64,000 bases of DNA, taken from Pseudomonas orientalis (GTDB lineage Bacteria > Pseudomonadota > Gammaproteobacteria > Pseudomonadales > Pseudomonadaceae). The notes under the pieces are model-generated. The model searched no databases, was not told the DNA's origin, and saw only the letters and a program-made list of their open reading frames with translations. Below are positions 38,473-49,823 of the stretch, piece after piece (the stretch's first letter is position 1; each line of letters opens with the position of its first letter). The stretch covers positions 124,001-188,000 of the forward strand of contig NZ_JYLM01000005.1 in assembly GCF_001439815.1 (NCBI RefSeq), in the 5' to 3' direction. A program made the position numbers and the translations under genes.

Positions 38473-38997
38473 TCAGAGACGCAGGCGTCCGCCACGACTG
38501 CGTGCCGCGCCCAGACCATGGGGCAGCAGGCTGGAGCGGGTGTGGGCGTGGCAAATGGCAATGGCCAGGGCGTCGGAGGCGTCGATCTGGGGTTTGGAGG
38601 TGAGTTTGAGCATGTGCATGACCATCATTTGCACCTGTTCTTTATTCGCCCCGCCCGTACCGACCACGGCCTGCTTGACCTGGGTCGCGGTGTATTCGGC
38701 GATCTCCATGCCCTCCTCGGCCCCCGCCACGATGGCCGCGCCACGCGCCTGGCCGAGCTTCAACGCCGAGTCGGCATTCTTGGCCATGAAGACTTTTTCG
38801 ATACCCATGGTCACCGGGCCGTAGGTCTGGATGACTTCACGCACGCCGCGATAGACGATCTGCAAGCGTTCGGCCAGCTCGCCTGCACCGGTGCGAATGC
38901 AACCCGAGGCAACATACACGCAGCCGCGCGGGGTGTGTTGCACCACGCCAAAACCGGTGATGCGCGAACCGGGGTCGATACCTAGGATTAAAGTCAT
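38473..38997 (-). CDS. ruvC: Holliday junction resolvase RuvC
   Basis: 174 residues from the ATG at 38997 ([19 protein letters not shown]); an in-frame ATG at 39033 adds 12 unmatched residues. RNase H-fold nuclease with the first catalytic Asp in GIDPGS and further acidic residues in GIEKVF and DASDALAIA. Upstream of ruvA-ruvB. Confidence 0.95.
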   Translation of the reverse strand: MTLILGIDPGSRITGFGVVQHTPRGCVYVASGCIRTGAGELAERLQIVYRGVREVIQTYGPVTMGIEKVFMAKNADSALKLGQARGAAIVAGAEEGMEIAEYTATQVKQAVVGTGGANKEQVQMMVMHMLKLTSKPQIDASDALAIAICHAHTRSSLLPHGLGAARSRGGRLRL

Positions 38998-39047
38998 AAC
39001 GCCTGCGGGTTGGATAAATACAATTTTTGACACACCGTAGTTTCAAT

Positions 39048-39134
39048 GTGGGAGGGGGCTTGCCCCCGATGGCGGTGGGTCAGTCACAAATGTGCCTACT
39101 GACACTCCCTCATCGGGGGCAAGCCCCCTCCCAC
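39048..39134. repeat. REP pair (REPIN), family 1
   Basis: Inverted units at 39048-39070 and 39112-39134, between yebC and ruvC. It is the only complete family-1 pair to the right of the accessory block. Confidence 0.9.
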
Positions 39135-39153
39135 ATTTTGACCTCATCGTTTT

Positions 39154-39900
39154 TTAGACTAGCTGTTCAGCCACGGACTCGGGGATGTCGGCGTTGGAGT
39201 ACACATTCTGCACATCATCCAGGTCCTCGAGCATATCCAGCAGCTTCAACACTTTCTGTGCACCGTCCAGGTCCAGTTCGGCGCTGGTGGTCGGCAGCAT
39301 CACGATTTCCGCGTCGGTGCCGTTGAAACCAGCGGCTTCCAGGGCGTTACGCACCGCGTAGAAACCGGCAAACGAGGTGAACACGTCGATGGAGCCATCT
39401 TCGTTGGTCACCACGTCGTCGGCGTCCGCCTCCATCGCGGCTTCCATCAGCGCGTCCTCATCCGTGCCCGGTGCAAAGGTAATCTGGCCTTTGCGCTCGA
39501 ACAGGTAGGCCACCGAACCGTCGGTTCCCAGGTTGCCGCCGCACTTGCTGAACGCATGACGCACCGCCGCAGCGGTACGGTTACGGTTGTCGGTCATGCA
39601 CTCGACCATCACCGCCACGCCGCCGGGGCCGTAGCCCTCGTAGGTCAATTCGACCATGTCGTCGGTATCGGCTGCGCCGGCACCACGGGCCACGGCGCGG
39701 TCGATGATGTCGCGGCTCATGTTGGCGCCGAGCGCCTTGTCCAGCGCCAGGCGCAGACGCGGGTTGGAGCCCGGGTCACCGCCGCCCTGGCGGGCCGCGA
39801 CGGTGAGTTCGCGGATCCACTTGGTGAAGATCTTGCCTTTCTTGGCATCCTGACGCTCTTTGCGGTGCTTGATGTTCGCCCACTTGGAATGGCCAGCCAT
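39154..39900 (-). CDS. yebC: YebC/PmpR-family regulator/translation factor
   Basis: 248 residues with the family start [23 protein letters not shown]. In P. aeruginosa the orthologue at this place (PA0964, PmpR) is reported to repress the PQS system; recent work links YebC to easing ribosome stalling at proline runs. Located between ruvC and aspS. Confidence 0.94.
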   Translation of the reverse strand: MAGHSKWANIKHRKERQDAKKGKIFTKWIRELTVAARQGGGDPGSNPRLRLALDKALGANMSRDIIDRAVARGAGAADTDDMVELTYEGYGPGGVAVMVECMTDNRNRTAAAVRHAFSKCGGNLGTDGSVAYLFERKGQITFAPGTDEDALMEAAMEADADDVVTNEDGSIDVFTSFAGFYAVRNALEAAGFNGTDAEIVMLPTTSAELDLDGAQKVLKLLDMLEDLDDVQNVYSNADIPESVAEQLV

Positions 39901-39968
39901 AACACAACTCCGAAATTCTCTAGAAACCTATCAATCCCGCCCCCGGCGAGATTTCCCTCTTTTAAACG

Positions 39969-39997
39969 CAAAGGCGCATCCGAAGATGCGCCTTTTT
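39969..39997 (-). terminator. Terminator between aspS and yebC
   Basis: Stem AAGGCGCATC/GATGCGCCTT. On the minus strand the loop reads TTCG, a stable tetraloop, and a short T-rich tract follows. Confidence 0.75.
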
Positions 39998-40035
39998 GAC
40001 TGCGTACAACCTTATCGCGCTTTCACGCTGCAGCC

Positions 40036-41811
40036 TTACTCAGCCTTCGGCGTCTCGCGCAGGCGAATATGCAGCTCGCGCAGTGCCTTGGCATCCACCA
40101 CACCCGGGGCCTGGGTCATGACGTCCGCAGCGCTCTGGGTTTTCGGGAAGGCAATCACTTCGCGGATCGACTGGGCGCCGGTCATCAGCATCACCAGACG
40201 GTCCAGGCCGAACGCCAGGCCACCGTGCGGTGGCGCGCCGTATTTGAGCGCATCGAGCAGGAAGCCGAACTTCTCTTCCTGTTCCGCTTCGTTGATGCCC
40301 AGCAGACGGAACACCGCTTGCTGCATCTCCTTGCGGTGGATACGGATCGAACCGCCACCCAACTCGGTGCCGTTGAGCACCATGTCGTAGGCACGGGACA
40401 ACGCGCCGGCCGGGTTGGCTTCCAGTTCGGCCGGGGAGCACTTCGGCGCGGTGAACGGGTGGTGCAAGGCGCTGAAGCTGCCGTCGTCGTTTTCTTCGAA
40501 CATCGGGAAGTCGACAACCCACATCGGCGCCCATTCGCAGGTCAGCAGGTTCAGGTCGTGACCGAGCTTGATGCGCAGCGCGCCCAGGGCTTCGCTGACG
40601 ATCTTGGCCTTGTCGGCACCGAAGAACACGATATCGCCATCGACCGCACCGACGCGATCAAGGATTTCGTTCAGGTTATCCAGCGGGATGTTTTTCACGA
40701 TCGGCGATTGCAGGCCGTCAACACCGTTGGCGCGCTCGTTGACCTTGATGTACGCCAGGCCCTTGGCACCGTAGATGCCGACGAACTTGGTGTAGTCGTC
40801 GATCTGCTTGCGCGGCATGCTCGCGCCGCCAGGCACGCGCAGGGCGGCGATGCGGCATTTCGGGTCATTGGCCGGGCCGCTGAACACCTTGAAGTCGACG
40901 TCCTTGAGCTGATCGGCCACGTCCACCAGTTCCAGCGGGTTACGCAGGTCCGGCTTGTCGGAACCGTAGCGGCGCATGGCCTCTTCGAAGGTCATGTGCG
41001 GGAAGTCGCCGAACTCCAGGTTCAGCACTTCCTTGAACAGGTTGCGGATCATCTGTTCGGTGAGGCCCATGATCTCTTTTTCATCGAGGAAGCTGGTCTC
41101 GATGTCGATCTGGGTGAATTCCGGCTGGCGGTCGGCGCGCAGGTCTTCGTCACGGAAGCATTTGGCGATCTGGTAGTAACGGTCGAAGCCGGCCACCATC
41201 AGCAATTGCTTGAACAGCTGCGGCGATTGCGGCAAGGCAAAGAAGCTACCGGCGTGGGTACGGCTAGGCACCAGGTAGTCACGCGCACCTTCAGGCGTTG
41301 CACGCGTGAGGATTGGTGTTTCAACATCGAGGAAGCCGTTCTCGTCGAGGAAACGGCGGATGCTGGTGGTCATGCGCGAGCGCAGGCGCAGCTTCTCGGC
41401 CATTTCCGGGCGACGCAGGTCCAGGAAGCGGTAACGCAGGCGAGTTTCCTCGCCCACGTCGGAATACTCGTTGAGTGGGAACGGCGGGGTTTCCGACTCG
41501 TTCAGCACTTCCAGCTCATAGCCCAGCACTTCGATGCCGCCGGACGCCATGTTCTTGTTCACCGCACCGGCCGGGCGCAGACGCACCTTGCCGGTGATCT
41601 TCACCACGTATTCGCTGCGCACGCGGTCGGCGGCGGCGAAGCTCTCGGCGCGGTCCGGATCGAACACTACCTGGGCCAGACCATCACGATCACGGATATC
41701 GAGGAAGATCACCCCGCCGTGGTCGCGGCGACGGTGAACCCATCCGCAAAGGGTGATTTCCTGACCTTCCAGGGTCTCGTTCAGTTGGCCGCAATAGTGG
41801 CTGCGCATCAT
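40036..41811 (-). CDS. aspS: Aspartyl-tRNA synthetase
   Basis: 591 residues, class II synthetase: N-terminal OB anticodon domain ([25 protein letters not shown]), motif 2 region [20 protein letters not shown], the bacterial GAD insertion (about 300-410) and motif 3 [12 protein letters not shown]. In pseudomonads lacking AsnRS this enzyme is often non-discriminating; that cannot be judged here. Confidence 0.97.
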   Translation of the reverse strand: MMRSHYCGQLNETLEGQEITLCGWVHRRRDHGGVIFLDIRDRDGLAQVVFDPDRAESFAAADRVRSEYVVKITGKVRLRPAGAVNKNMASGGIEVLGYELEVLNESETPPFPLNEYSDVGEETRLRYRFLDLRRPEMAEKLRLRSRMTTSIRRFLDENGFLDVETPILTRATPEGARDYLVPSRTHAGSFFALPQSPQLFKQLLMVAGFDRYYQIAKCFRDEDLRADRQPEFTQIDIETSFLDEKEIMGLTEQMIRNLFKEVLNLEFGDFPHMTFEEAMRRYGSDKPDLRNPLELVDVADQLKDVDFKVFSGPANDPKCRIAALRVPGGASMPRKQIDDYTKFVGIYGAKGLAYIKVNERANGVDGLQSPIVKNIPLDNLNEILDRVGAVDGDIVFFGADKAKIVSEALGALRIKLGHDLNLLTCEWAPMWVVDFPMFEENDDGSFSALHHPFTAPKCSPAELEANPAGALSRAYDMVLNGTELGGGSIRIHRKEMQQAVFRLLGINEAEQEEKFGFLLDALKYGAPPHGGLAFGLDRLVMLMTGAQSIREVIAFPKTQSAADVMTQAPGVVDAKALRELHIRLRETPKAE

Positions 41812-41919
41812 GGTCGTGGTTTCACTTCTCGTAATTCGAAATTCGGTGGCAGGCCTGCCTCGCCACCGTACATTAAAGCAGGGGACGGATAATGCAGGAG
41901 CCTGCGCGTAGAGTTCAAC

Positions 41920-42141
41920 TCAGTCTGCTTTGTCGCCGCCCGCCAGGTTCTTCTTGGCGCCGGTCTTGAAATCGGTCTCGTACCAGCCGCTGCCGCTCAG
42001 GCGGAAGCCCGGCATGGACAACATCTTTTTCAACTCAGGTGCCTGGCAGGCTGGGCAATCGACCAACGGCGCGGCGCTGATCTTCTGGATGGCTTCCAAC
42101 TGATGACCACAGGAAGCACATTGATAGTCGTACATGGGCAT
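41920..42141 (-). CDS. FmdB-family zinc-ribbon protein
   Basis: 73 residues with MPMYDYQCASCGHQLE and VDCPACQAPELKK giving four zinc-ligand cysteines. Commonly upstream of aspS in Pseudomonas. Precise function unknown; a putative regulator. Confidence 0.9.
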   Translation of the reverse strand: MPMYDYQCASCGHQLEAIQKISAAPLVDCPACQAPELKKMLSMPGFRLSGSGWYETDFKTGAKKNLAGGDKAD

Positions 42142-42265
42142 GGGGATGTCTCGGCGATCAGATCGTACTGCGCCACGCCCTGGCGTTGTGCATAAAGCCC
42201 GGCATGCGCAGCAAAGCGCGGGATTATATCTGGTAAATCGAGGCAGCGCAGCCGGCTTTCTGCCC

Positions 42266-42300
42266 GAGGCCCGGCTCGCCAGAACGGAGGGCCGGGCCTC
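42266..42300. other. Strong GC-rich hairpin
   Basis: Perfect 10-bp stem GAGGCCCGGC/GCCGGGCCTC with a 15-base loop, just past the stop of the RHH gene. It has no T-run, so it is a hairpin of uncertain role rather than a standard terminator. Confidence 0.5.
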
Positions 42301-42312
42301 GGAGCCATCCCG

Positions 42313-42651
42313 TCACACTGGCCCGGAGGCGCCAAGACGGTCTTTCAACAGGTGAACGACGCACACCACCCGCACCAGCCCGCTGAAGTTCTTCACGCCG
42401 CCATAACGCAAATGCACTTCACGGTCGACGTAAGACAACAGCGCACTGACCGAGCAGGTATTGATCCTGGCTATTTCCGTGAGGATATTCCAATAGATCT
42501 GTTCAAGCCGCAGGCATGTGGAAAACCCGTTGAGCCGCACCGACCGCGATAAGGGTTTGGCCAGCCCCATGTCGAACCCCTTAGCGAAGGGATCAACCTT
42601 TATCTTGTGAAAACCACCGGTTTCCACGCCCTTACCCACTCCACATAACAT
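42313..42651 (-). CDS. Ribbon-helix-helix (RHH_4) domain protein
   Basis: 112 residues from the ATG at 42651 (MLCGVGKGVETGG). The core SRSVRLNGFSTCLRLEQIYW and following residues to SYVDREV fit the RHH_4 pattern, ending LVRVVCVVHLLKD. It could bind DNA or a partner protein. Upstream in-frame codons to 42732 are not supported. Confidence 0.75.
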   Translation of the reverse strand: MLCGVGKGVETGGFHKIKVDPFAKGFDMGLAKPLSRSVRLNGFSTCLRLEQIYWNILTEIARINTCSVSALLSYVDREVHLRYGGVKNFSGLVRVVCVVHLLKDRLGASGPV

Positions 42652-42832
42652 ACACCTGACACTCCCTTGCCAAACAGCAGTCCATGGGTTTCTCCCATTG
42701 GACGGTAGGCCTATAAAACAGCAGGAAGCCAAGAGCAGCCAGAAGACGCGGGAGATGGTGGTCGTAGGACAACGCCAGGAAGCGCAGGGAAACCAGTGAG
42801 CGGCGCCCTGCAGACGCCACCCGGTTCGACGA

Positions 42833-43306
42833 TTACTGGTTTTCGAGCAGCGAGCGCAGCATCCAGGCGGTTTTTTCGTGCACTTGCATACGCTGGGTCA
42901 ACAGGTCCGCCGTCGGCTCATCGCTGACCTTGTCGAGCAATGGGAAAATGCCACGCGCGGTGCGAGTGACGGCTTCCTGGCCGGCTACCAGTTGCTTGAT
43001 CATCTCCTCGGCACTCGGCACGCCCTCTTCTTCCTTGATCGAAGACAGACGGGCGTAGATCGAGTAGGCACCCGGCGCCGGGAAGCCCAGGGCACGGATA
43101 CGCTCGGCAATGGAATCCACCGCCAGCGCCAGTTCGTTGTACTGCTCCTCGAACATCAGGTGCAGCGTACGAAACATGGGCCCCGTGACGTTCCAATGGA
43201 AGTTGTGGGTCTTCAGATACAGTACATAGGTATCGGACAGCAGCCGTGAAAGTCCGTCGACGATGGATTTACGGTCTTCTTCACTGATACCAATATCGAT
43301 TGCCAT
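42833..43306 (-). CDS. dps: Dps-type ferritin-like protein
   Basis: 157 residues from the ATG at 43306 ([11 protein letters not shown]), which follows AAGGGGAAAAAC; an ATG ten codons upstream precedes the ribosome site. The ferroxidase-interface residues are in [28 protein letters not shown]. The dodecamer stores iron and protects DNA in stationary phase. Same position as PA0962. Confidence 0.92.
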   Translation of the reverse strand: MAIDIGISEEDRKSIVDGLSRLLSDTYVLYLKTHNFHWNVTGPMFRTLHLMFEEQYNELALAVDSIAERIRALGFPAPGAYSIYARLSSIKEEEGVPSAEEMIKQLVAGQEAVTRTARGIFPLLDKVSDEPTADLLTQRMQVHEKTAWMLRSLLENQ

Positions 43307-43734
43307 GTTTTTCCCCTTCAATTGATGAGCATTCATTGATCAGGTGCAGGACCACTCTAGCAAGAGTGCAGGCTGCGTGCAGCCCGACGCAACCAGGCGA
43401 TGTGCGGCAAATCGCCCCGCACCGCTTGCGAGGCAGCGGCCGGCGAGCCTGTTGTCCTGTAGGAAAAACGCTCGAAAAGCCGCCCAAATTACCCGCACCC
43501 CTCTAGGACAAGCCTTCGAGCCGAAAATGCCGCCGCGATTGCAACACCCTGAAATGCTTGATTTGAGTAGGCACAGCCTTTGCTGTTAAATAGGCGGCGT
43601 GTGGCTGCCGTTCATTTCCGCGGCACGTCACATAGGCTGATACCCGCGCACGTGCCCAACGCCTCCCATTGTTCAGAAGCGAACCGTGCCAGTCAGCTCT
43701 TCCTTGTGATCCGTCTTAACGTGAGTTAATCAAA
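43307..43734. other. Divergent intergenic region dps / cold-shock membrane gene
   Basis: 428 bp without a supported gene, containing both promoters. The 14-base dyad TTAACGTGAGTTAA (43716-43729) sits right before the ATG at 43735, where the ribosome would bind, and may act as an operator or mRNA hairpin. Confidence 0.45.
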
Positions 43735-44337
43735 ATGTTGAAAATCGTCCACCTGCTAACGGGCGTTGCAGCGTTGCTGCTGTCCTTTATCCCGAGCCTG
43801 CAGCCTGAAAGCCTGCCCTACCTGCAACAACACGACGCTCTATACCTGGCCTTGTTCGGCCTTCTCAACCTGACACTGGCACCGGTAATCCCTTACTGGA
43901 ACAAAGGCACGCGTCATCAACTGCAAAACCTGGTCAGCGCGCTGCTGGTACTGACCGTTGTCGTTCAAACCCTCACCCTGCTGGCACCCATGCCTGAAGT
44001 GGGCGGCCATCCGGCCATCCTGCTCAGCCTGGTGATTGCTGTGGTCGCCATCGTTCTTCACCTGGCCATCAGCTTCTACCGTTCGTCCCCTGCGGCCGCG
44101 TCGCAAAACTACGACATGACCAACCGGGATACCGGAACCGTCAAGTGGTTCAACACCTCCAAAGGCTTCGGCTTCATTTCGCGCGACTCGGGTGACGATA
44201 TCTTCGTGCACTTTCGGGCTATCCGCGGTGAAGGCCACCGCGTCCTGGTCGAAGGCCAGCGCGTGGAGTTCTCGGTGATGAACCGCGACAAAGGTCTGCA
44301 AGCTGAAGATGTAATCGCTGCCCTGCCGCGTCGCTGA
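43735..44337 (+). CDS. Membrane-anchored cold-shock-domain protein
   Basis: 200 residues. The first 125 contain about four hydrophobic helices (residues about 4-20, 35-55, 68-85, 97-115). The last 70 are a complete cold-shock domain with RNP1 KGFGFIS and RNP2 IFVHF. This is the positional equivalent of PA0961. The arrangement would hold a nucleic-acid-binding domain at the inner face of the membrane. Its function is not established to my knowledge. Confidence 0.88.
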   Translation: MLKIVHLLTGVAALLLSFIPSLQPESLPYLQQHDALYLALFGLLNLTLAPVIPYWNKGTRHQLQNLVSALLVLTVVVQTLTLLAPMPEVGGHPAILLSLVIAVVAIVLHLAISFYRSSPAAASQNYDMTNRDTGTVKWFNTSKGFGFISRDSGDDIFVHFRAIRGEGHRVLVEGQRVEFSVMNRDKGLQAEDVIAALPRR

Positions 44338-44353
44338 TTCCAGCCTGCGCTGC

Positions 44354-44397
44354 AAAAAAAACCGCGATCCGGCGTTGGCCGGATCGCGGTTTTTTTA
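44354..44397. terminator. Bidirectional terminator between convergent genes
   Basis: Stem CCGCGATCCGGC/GCCGGATCGCGG with loop GTT, flanked by an A-run on the left and a T-run on the right, serving the cold-shock gene (+) and slyX (-). Confidence 0.93.
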
Positions 44398-44409
44398 TTG
44401 CGCGCTCAT

Positions 44410-44616
44410 TCAATAGTGCGGCGGCGGTGCTTCTTCTTCCGAGGTTTCGAACTGGCCGCCCATCTCTTCCTGGCGCTTGAGCAATGCGTTCATCTGCAGT
44501 TGCAGGCGCTCCACGGCGTGCTGCTGGGCGACCAGAATGTCATTGAGGGTTTCGATGGTGTCGTCCTGGAAGGCCAGGCGGCTTTCCAGGTCGGTGACGC
44601 GATCTTGCAGGTCCAT
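44410..44616 (-). CDS. slyX: SlyX family protein
   Basis: 68 residues, almost wholly a coiled coil ([20 protein letters not shown] onward) ending in the typical PPPHY. Function unknown. It follows the HIT gene by 3 bp. Confidence 0.93.
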   Translation of the reverse strand: MDLQDRVTDLESRLAFQDDTIETLNDILVAQQHAVERLQLQMNALLKRQEEMGGQFETSEEEAPPPHY

Positions 44617-44619
44617 GGT

Positions 44620-45045
44620 TCAGTCCTGGGTAAAAATGAAGTCGGCAGGCAGTAATTCACGCAGTCGGCTGCGGATCGCCGCCACCTGCTCCGGGCGGTA
44701 GGGAACGGCCGGATGCCTGCCCCAGACCGGCGCCGGCCAGGCTGCGTCATCGCGCTTGCGCACGATGACATGCACATGCAACTGGCTGACGACGTTGCCC
44801 AACGCGCCGATGTTCATCTTGTCGGCGGCCAGGCCTGAGTTCAGCAGCTGTGCGAGGGTCGTCGTTTCCTGCCACAACCTCTGTTGCTCGGCGACATCCA
44901 GTTGAAACACTTCGCTGATAGCGTTGATACGCGGTACCAGGATGAACCAGGGGTAATTCGAGTCATTGGACAACAGCAGGCGACAGAGAGGGAAGTCCCC
45001 GATGGCCACTGTGTCTTGTTGCAGGCGTTGATCTAAAGCGAACAC
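44620..45045 (-). CDS. HIT-family hydrolase
   Basis: 141 residues. The histidine-triad motif appears as QLHVHVIVRKRDD, with NDSNYPWFILVPR as the N-terminal strand. A nucleotide phosphoramidase or hydrolase of unknown substrate; same operon as slyX. Confidence 0.92.
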   Translation of the reverse strand: MFALDQRLQQDTVAIGDFPLCRLLLSNDSNYPWFILVPRINAISEVFQLDVAEQQRLWQETTTLAQLLNSGLAADKMNIGALGNVVSQLHVHVIVRKRDDAAWPAPVWGRHPAVPYRPEQVAAIRSRLRELLPADFIFTQD

Positions 45046-45788
45046 GTAGGCACTCCGTTCGGCAGGTCAATTCAGGCGCCCAGCATAACGCCGAATGCTC
45101 ACGGCTTCACGGTGAATGCGCAGGAAGCCTTGAGGCAGATGGATCGCCTATACGCACCCTTTCGAGGCAGCGGGACGCTTGAACCAAGCTAAGTCGGGCC
45201 TCGAAGGGATGCACCAAAATGACCCAGCCGTGCATCAAACAGGTCCAACCGCTACCCACTTGGAGGGTCAATCGGTAACGTTTTGCTCAGGTGCAGGTTG
45301 TGTGGACCACCGAATGGGGGTAACACCCGCGCGTCAAGCGAGAACCAAAGGGTTTAAAAAGCCCGTGCTTATGCGGTTTTTACACGGCCGTAACGTTTTT
45401 CACGAAAAAACGACATTCGATTAGCGCTTTGTGCACGCTTGTTGCATTCACCTCACTATCGTCGGCAACGACACCTGGGTGGATGCCAGGGTTTCGCGAT
45501 AGGCAACAGTAGCGTTTCAATGTGTACCAGGGATGGATTTCAAACTTTCAGCAAGTCTGAAAAGAACATTGAAGTTGTCAGCCCGGTCACCGCCGGGCTG
45601 TGATTTGCGACACGGAGCTAGCAATTTACGACAGCCTCGTAAAGAAGCTGAAAGGATAGTTGGGTAAGTATCGTCAATAGCGCCGGTGTGAGCTAACTTT
45701 GCGCCGACACAAATAAAGAAAGAGCCGCCCAGATAAAAATACAGGTGGGACGGCAGTACTCTTCCTAAAACCAAAGGAGCAAATCACG
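45046..45788. other. Long intergenic region upstream of the porin gene
   Basis: 743 bp. Short open frames here lack ribosome sites and family resemblance. A strong hairpin CAGCCCGG/CCGGGCTG lies at 45579-45600 without a T-run, and an imperfect one (CCGCCC/GGGACGG) at about 45724-45755 within the likely leader. It may hold a complex porin promoter or a small RNA; I cannot define either. Confidence 0.4.
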
Positions 45789-47069
45789 ATGCGCGTGATG
45801 AAGTGGAGCATGATCGCCCTGGCTGTTTCAGCAGGCACCTCGCAGTTCGCAATGGCGTCCGCCCAGGACGATTCCAAGGGCTTTGTTGAAGACAGCACGT
45901 TCAGCATCAATACTCGCGCCCTGTACTTCAGCCGCGACTTCCGTAACAACCCGTCGGGCCCGGGCTCCAAGAGCCGTGCCGAAGAAAGCGGCCTGGGCTT
46001 CAACGCCTTGTACGAATCGGGCTTCACCCAGGGCACCGTGGGTGTCGGTGTCGACGTGATCGGCCTGATGGGCCTCAAGCTCGACAGCGGCAAGGGCCGC
46101 GCCGGTACCGGCCTGTTCCCTACCGGTTCCGACGGTCGCTCGCAGGACGAGTACTCCAAAGGCGGCGGCGCGGTCAAGTTCCGCATCTCCAATACCGTGC
46201 TGAAAATCGGTGACCAGTACACCACAGCACCTGTATTCGCTTCCGATGACAGCCGTCTGCTGCCTGAGCTGCCACAAGGCATCTCGATCACCAGCAACGA
46301 GATCAAGGGCCTGAAGCTCGAAGGCGGTCACTTCACTTCCAGCGTCGCGCAGAACCAGACCTACCACGACAGCCTGGGCCTGACCAAGACCGACTTTGTC
46401 GGCGGCGTCTATGCCTTCACCCCGGAAGTCACCGGCAGCCTGTACTACGCGAAAACCGAAGACTACTTCCGCAAGTACTACAGCAACCTGAACTGGACCC
46501 ACGCCCTGAGCGATGACCAGTCCTTCGCGCTGGACTTCAACATCTACGACACCAAAAGCGACGGCGCAGGCCTGCAGCGCGCCGAGAAAGATGGCGTGAC
46601 CAAGCTCGACAACCGCGCATTCAGCTTGCAGGGTGCGTACACCATCGGCGCTCATACCTTCACCCTGGCGGCCCAGAAGGTTACCGGCGACGGCGACTAC
46701 GGCTACGGCGTAGATGGCGGCGGCACCGTGTTCCTGGCCAACTCCATCGCCCGTTCCGACTTCAACGCCGAAGGCGAGAAGTCCTACCAGGCACGTTACG
46801 ACATCAACATGGCGACCTTCGGCATTCCCGGCCTGAGCTTCATGACCCGTTACGTCACCGGTAGCGGCGCCAACACGGCCACCACCAGCAACGGTAAAGA
46901 GTGGGAACGCGACATCGAAGCCAAGTACGTGATCCAGAGCGGCCCGGCTAAAAACCTCAGCCTGCGCCTGCGTCAAGCGACCTATCGTTCCGGTGATGGC
47001 GTTTACTACGGTTCGCCTTCGATCGACGAACTGCGCCTGATCGCGAACTACCCGCTGAACATCCTGTAA
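45789..47069 (+). CDS. OprD-family outer-membrane porin
   Basis: 426 residues. Signal peptide (SMIALAVSAGTSQFAMA), then an 18-strand barrel typical of OprD porins (opening SFVEDS/FSINTRALYFSRDFRNN type). The substrate is probably a basic amino acid, peptide or carboxylate. The position equals oprD (PA0958) in PAO1. The start follows CCAAAGGAGCAAATCACG. Confidence 0.92.
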   Translation: MRVMKWSMIALAVSAGTSQFAMASAQDDSKGFVEDSTFSINTRALYFSRDFRNNPSGPGSKSRAEESGLGFNALYESGFTQGTVGVGVDVIGLMGLKLDSGKGRAGTGLFPTGSDGRSQDEYSKGGGAVKFRISNTVLKIGDQYTTAPVFASDDSRLLPELPQGISITSNEIKGLKLEGGHFTSSVAQNQTYHDSLGLTKTDFVGGVYAFTPEVTGSLYYAKTEDYFRKYYSNLNWTHALSDDQSFALDFNIYDTKSDGAGLQRAEKDGVTKLDNRAFSLQGAYTIGAHTFTLAAQKVTGDGDYGYGVDGGGTVFLANSIARSDFNAEGEKSYQARYDINMATFGIPGLSFMTRYVTGSGANTATTSNGKEWERDIEAKYVIQSGPAKNLSLRLRQATYRSGDGVYYGSPSIDELRLIANYPLNIL

Positions 47070-47114
47070 TTGCGCAAGCTGTTACAACGATGACTTAAGG
47101 TTTCGACCTTGAAT

Positions 47115-47153
47115 AAAAAGCCGCTCCCCTGTTTACAAGGGAGCGGCTTTTTT
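47115..47153 (+). terminator. Rho-independent terminator of the porin gene
   Basis: Stem AAGCCGCTCCC/GGGAGCGGCTT with loop CTGTTTACAA-like sequence, followed by TTTTTT. Confidence 0.92.
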
Positions 47154-47272
47154 ATTGCAGTTATATGTCAACGGAAAAGTAACTAGCAAGCTAAGTAACT
47201 ATATCCACGCCTGCTATATAAGTGCCGCGTTTAACCTGACCTTTCGGCCAACTTAAACGCAACACGGATTCA

Positions 47273-48115
47273 TCACTTCGCCGGGGCTTCCTGCATCACG
47301 CGAATAACGCGCTGCGGGAACGGAATATCAATGCCAGCGGCTTTCAAACGGTCGCGCGCCAGTTCATTGAGCATGAATACAACGTCCCAATAATCCGGCG
47401 TACTGGTCCAGCAACGCAGAGAAACGGTGATGGAGCTGTCACCCAGGGTCGATACCACCGCGACAGGCGCCGGATCGGCCAGCACGCGCGGGTCTTTGGC
47501 CAGTTCCAGCAACACTTCACGGGCTTTCTGCAGGTCCGCCTCGTAGTCCACGCCCACATCGAATACGACCTTGCGGGTCGGCTGGCGGTTGGTGTTGGTG
47601 ATGATACCGTTGGACAGGATGCCGTTCGGCACGATCACGGTCTTGTTGTCGCCGGTACGCAGCACCGTGTGGAAAATCTGGATACTGTCGACGGTACCCG
47701 AGGTGCCTTGGGCTTCGATCCAGTCACCGATGCGGAACGGGCGGAACAGCAGAATCAGCACGCCGCCGGCGAAGTTGGCCAGGCTGCCTTGCAATGCCAG
47801 GCCGATCGCCAGGGTAGCCGCACCGATGGCGGCGACGAACGAGGTGGTTGCCACGCCGATCATCGACGCCACGCTGACGATCAGCATGACTTTCAGCGCA
47901 ATGTTCGCAAGGCTGGTGATGAAATGCTGCAGCGCCAGGTCGGCGTTACGCACGGCCAGCAAGCGCCCAACCCGGTGGGTAAACACATTGATCAGCCACC
48001 AACCGATGGCCAGGGTGATAACGGCCAGCAGTACCCGGCTGCCGTATTCCATGATCATCGGGATCCAGGACTGCGAGGTCTTGATCAAGTGATCCACTTC
48101 AGCGTTCAAATCCAT
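47273..48115 (-). CDS. Small-conductance mechanosensitive channel, MscS family
   Basis: 280 residues with three N-terminal helices; the pore helix is GLALQGSLANFAGGVLILLFRPF followed by the MscS beta domain (RIGDWIEAQGTSGTVDSIQIFHT). It opens on membrane tension during osmotic downshift. It begins the block that matches PAO1 PA4394 onward. Confidence 0.94.
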   Translation of the reverse strand: MDLNAEVDHLIKTSQSWIPMIMEYGSRVLLAVITLAIGWWLINVFTHRVGRLLAVRNADLALQHFITSLANIALKVMLIVSVASMIGVATTSFVAAIGAATLAIGLALQGSLANFAGGVLILLFRPFRIGDWIEAQGTSGTVDSIQIFHTVLRTGDNKTVIVPNGILSNGIITNTNRQPTRKVVFDVGVDYEADLQKAREVLLELAKDPRVLADPAPVAVVSTLGDSSITVSLRCWTSTPDYWDVVFMLNELARDRLKAAGIDIPFPQRVIRVMQEAPAK

Positions 48116-48251
48116 CTATCTTCTCCTGTGGTGCGGATATGCGGCTTTATTGACTGCCTGAAAACGCAAATGAGCCCCGTAGGGCTCAAGTGTAGGCACG
48201 ATTGCTGCGGCGTGGGACGTCAAAAACGGCCACAGGTTCCGCAATGTGCTA

Positions 48252-48737
48252 TCAGTCGCGGAAGTTATTGAACTGCAGCGGCATGTCGAAGGTCTTGGCG
48301 CGCAGGGCCGCGATGGCCTCTTGCAGGTCATCACGCTTCTTGCCGGTGACACGCACCTGCTCGCCCTGAATGGCCGCCTGGACTTTCAGCTTGGCATCCT
48401 TGATGTGTGCGACGATCTTCTTCGCCAGCTCCTTGTCGATGCCTTCCTTGAGCACGGCTTCCTGCTTCATCAGCTTGCCGGAGGCGTAGGCGTCCTTGAC
48501 TTCAAGGCACTGCACGTCGATCTTGCGCTTGACCAGGGCCAGCTTGAGGATTTCGATCATCGCTTCCAGCTGGAAATCGGCTTCAGCGGTCAGGTTGACG
48601 GTCAGTTCCTTTTCCTTGAACTCGAAGCTGCCCTTGCCTTTCAAGTCATAGCGACGGTCCAGTTCCTTGACGGCGTTTTCGACGGCGTTGGTGACTTCGT
48701 GTTTGTCCAGTTCGGATACCACGTCGAACGAAGGCAT
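48252..48737 (-). CDS. yajQ: YajQ-family nucleotide-binding protein
   Basis: 161 residues, the standard length, starting [20 protein letters not shown]. Family members bind cyclic di-GMP (shown in Xanthomonas) and act as co-regulators. In PAO1 it is PA4395, followed by a response regulator (PA4396) that is absent here. Confidence 0.94.
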   Translation of the reverse strand: MPSFDVVSELDKHEVTNAVENAVKELDRRYDLKGKGSFEFKEKELTVNLTAEADFQLEAMIEILKLALVKRKIDVQCLEVKDAYASGKLMKQEAVLKEGIDKELAKKIVAHIKDAKLKVQAAIQGEQVRVTGKKRDDLQEAIAALRAKTFDMPLQFNNFRD

Positions 48738-48755
48738 GTCATTTCTCCAATATAA

Positions 48756-49778
<1,023 letters not shown>

Positions 49779-49823
49779 GGCACGCGCTACCCTGCCTTAT
49801 GTCTATTGCTTGCGAAAAAACTG

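Noticed and set aside
40069..41892. 607-codon open frame opposite aspS
   Set aside because: Antisense shadow; composition typical of reversed GC-rich coding sequence.
45179..45424. 81-codon open frame upstream of the porin gene
   Set aside because: No ribosome site, no family resemblance, atypical composition; treated as intergenic.
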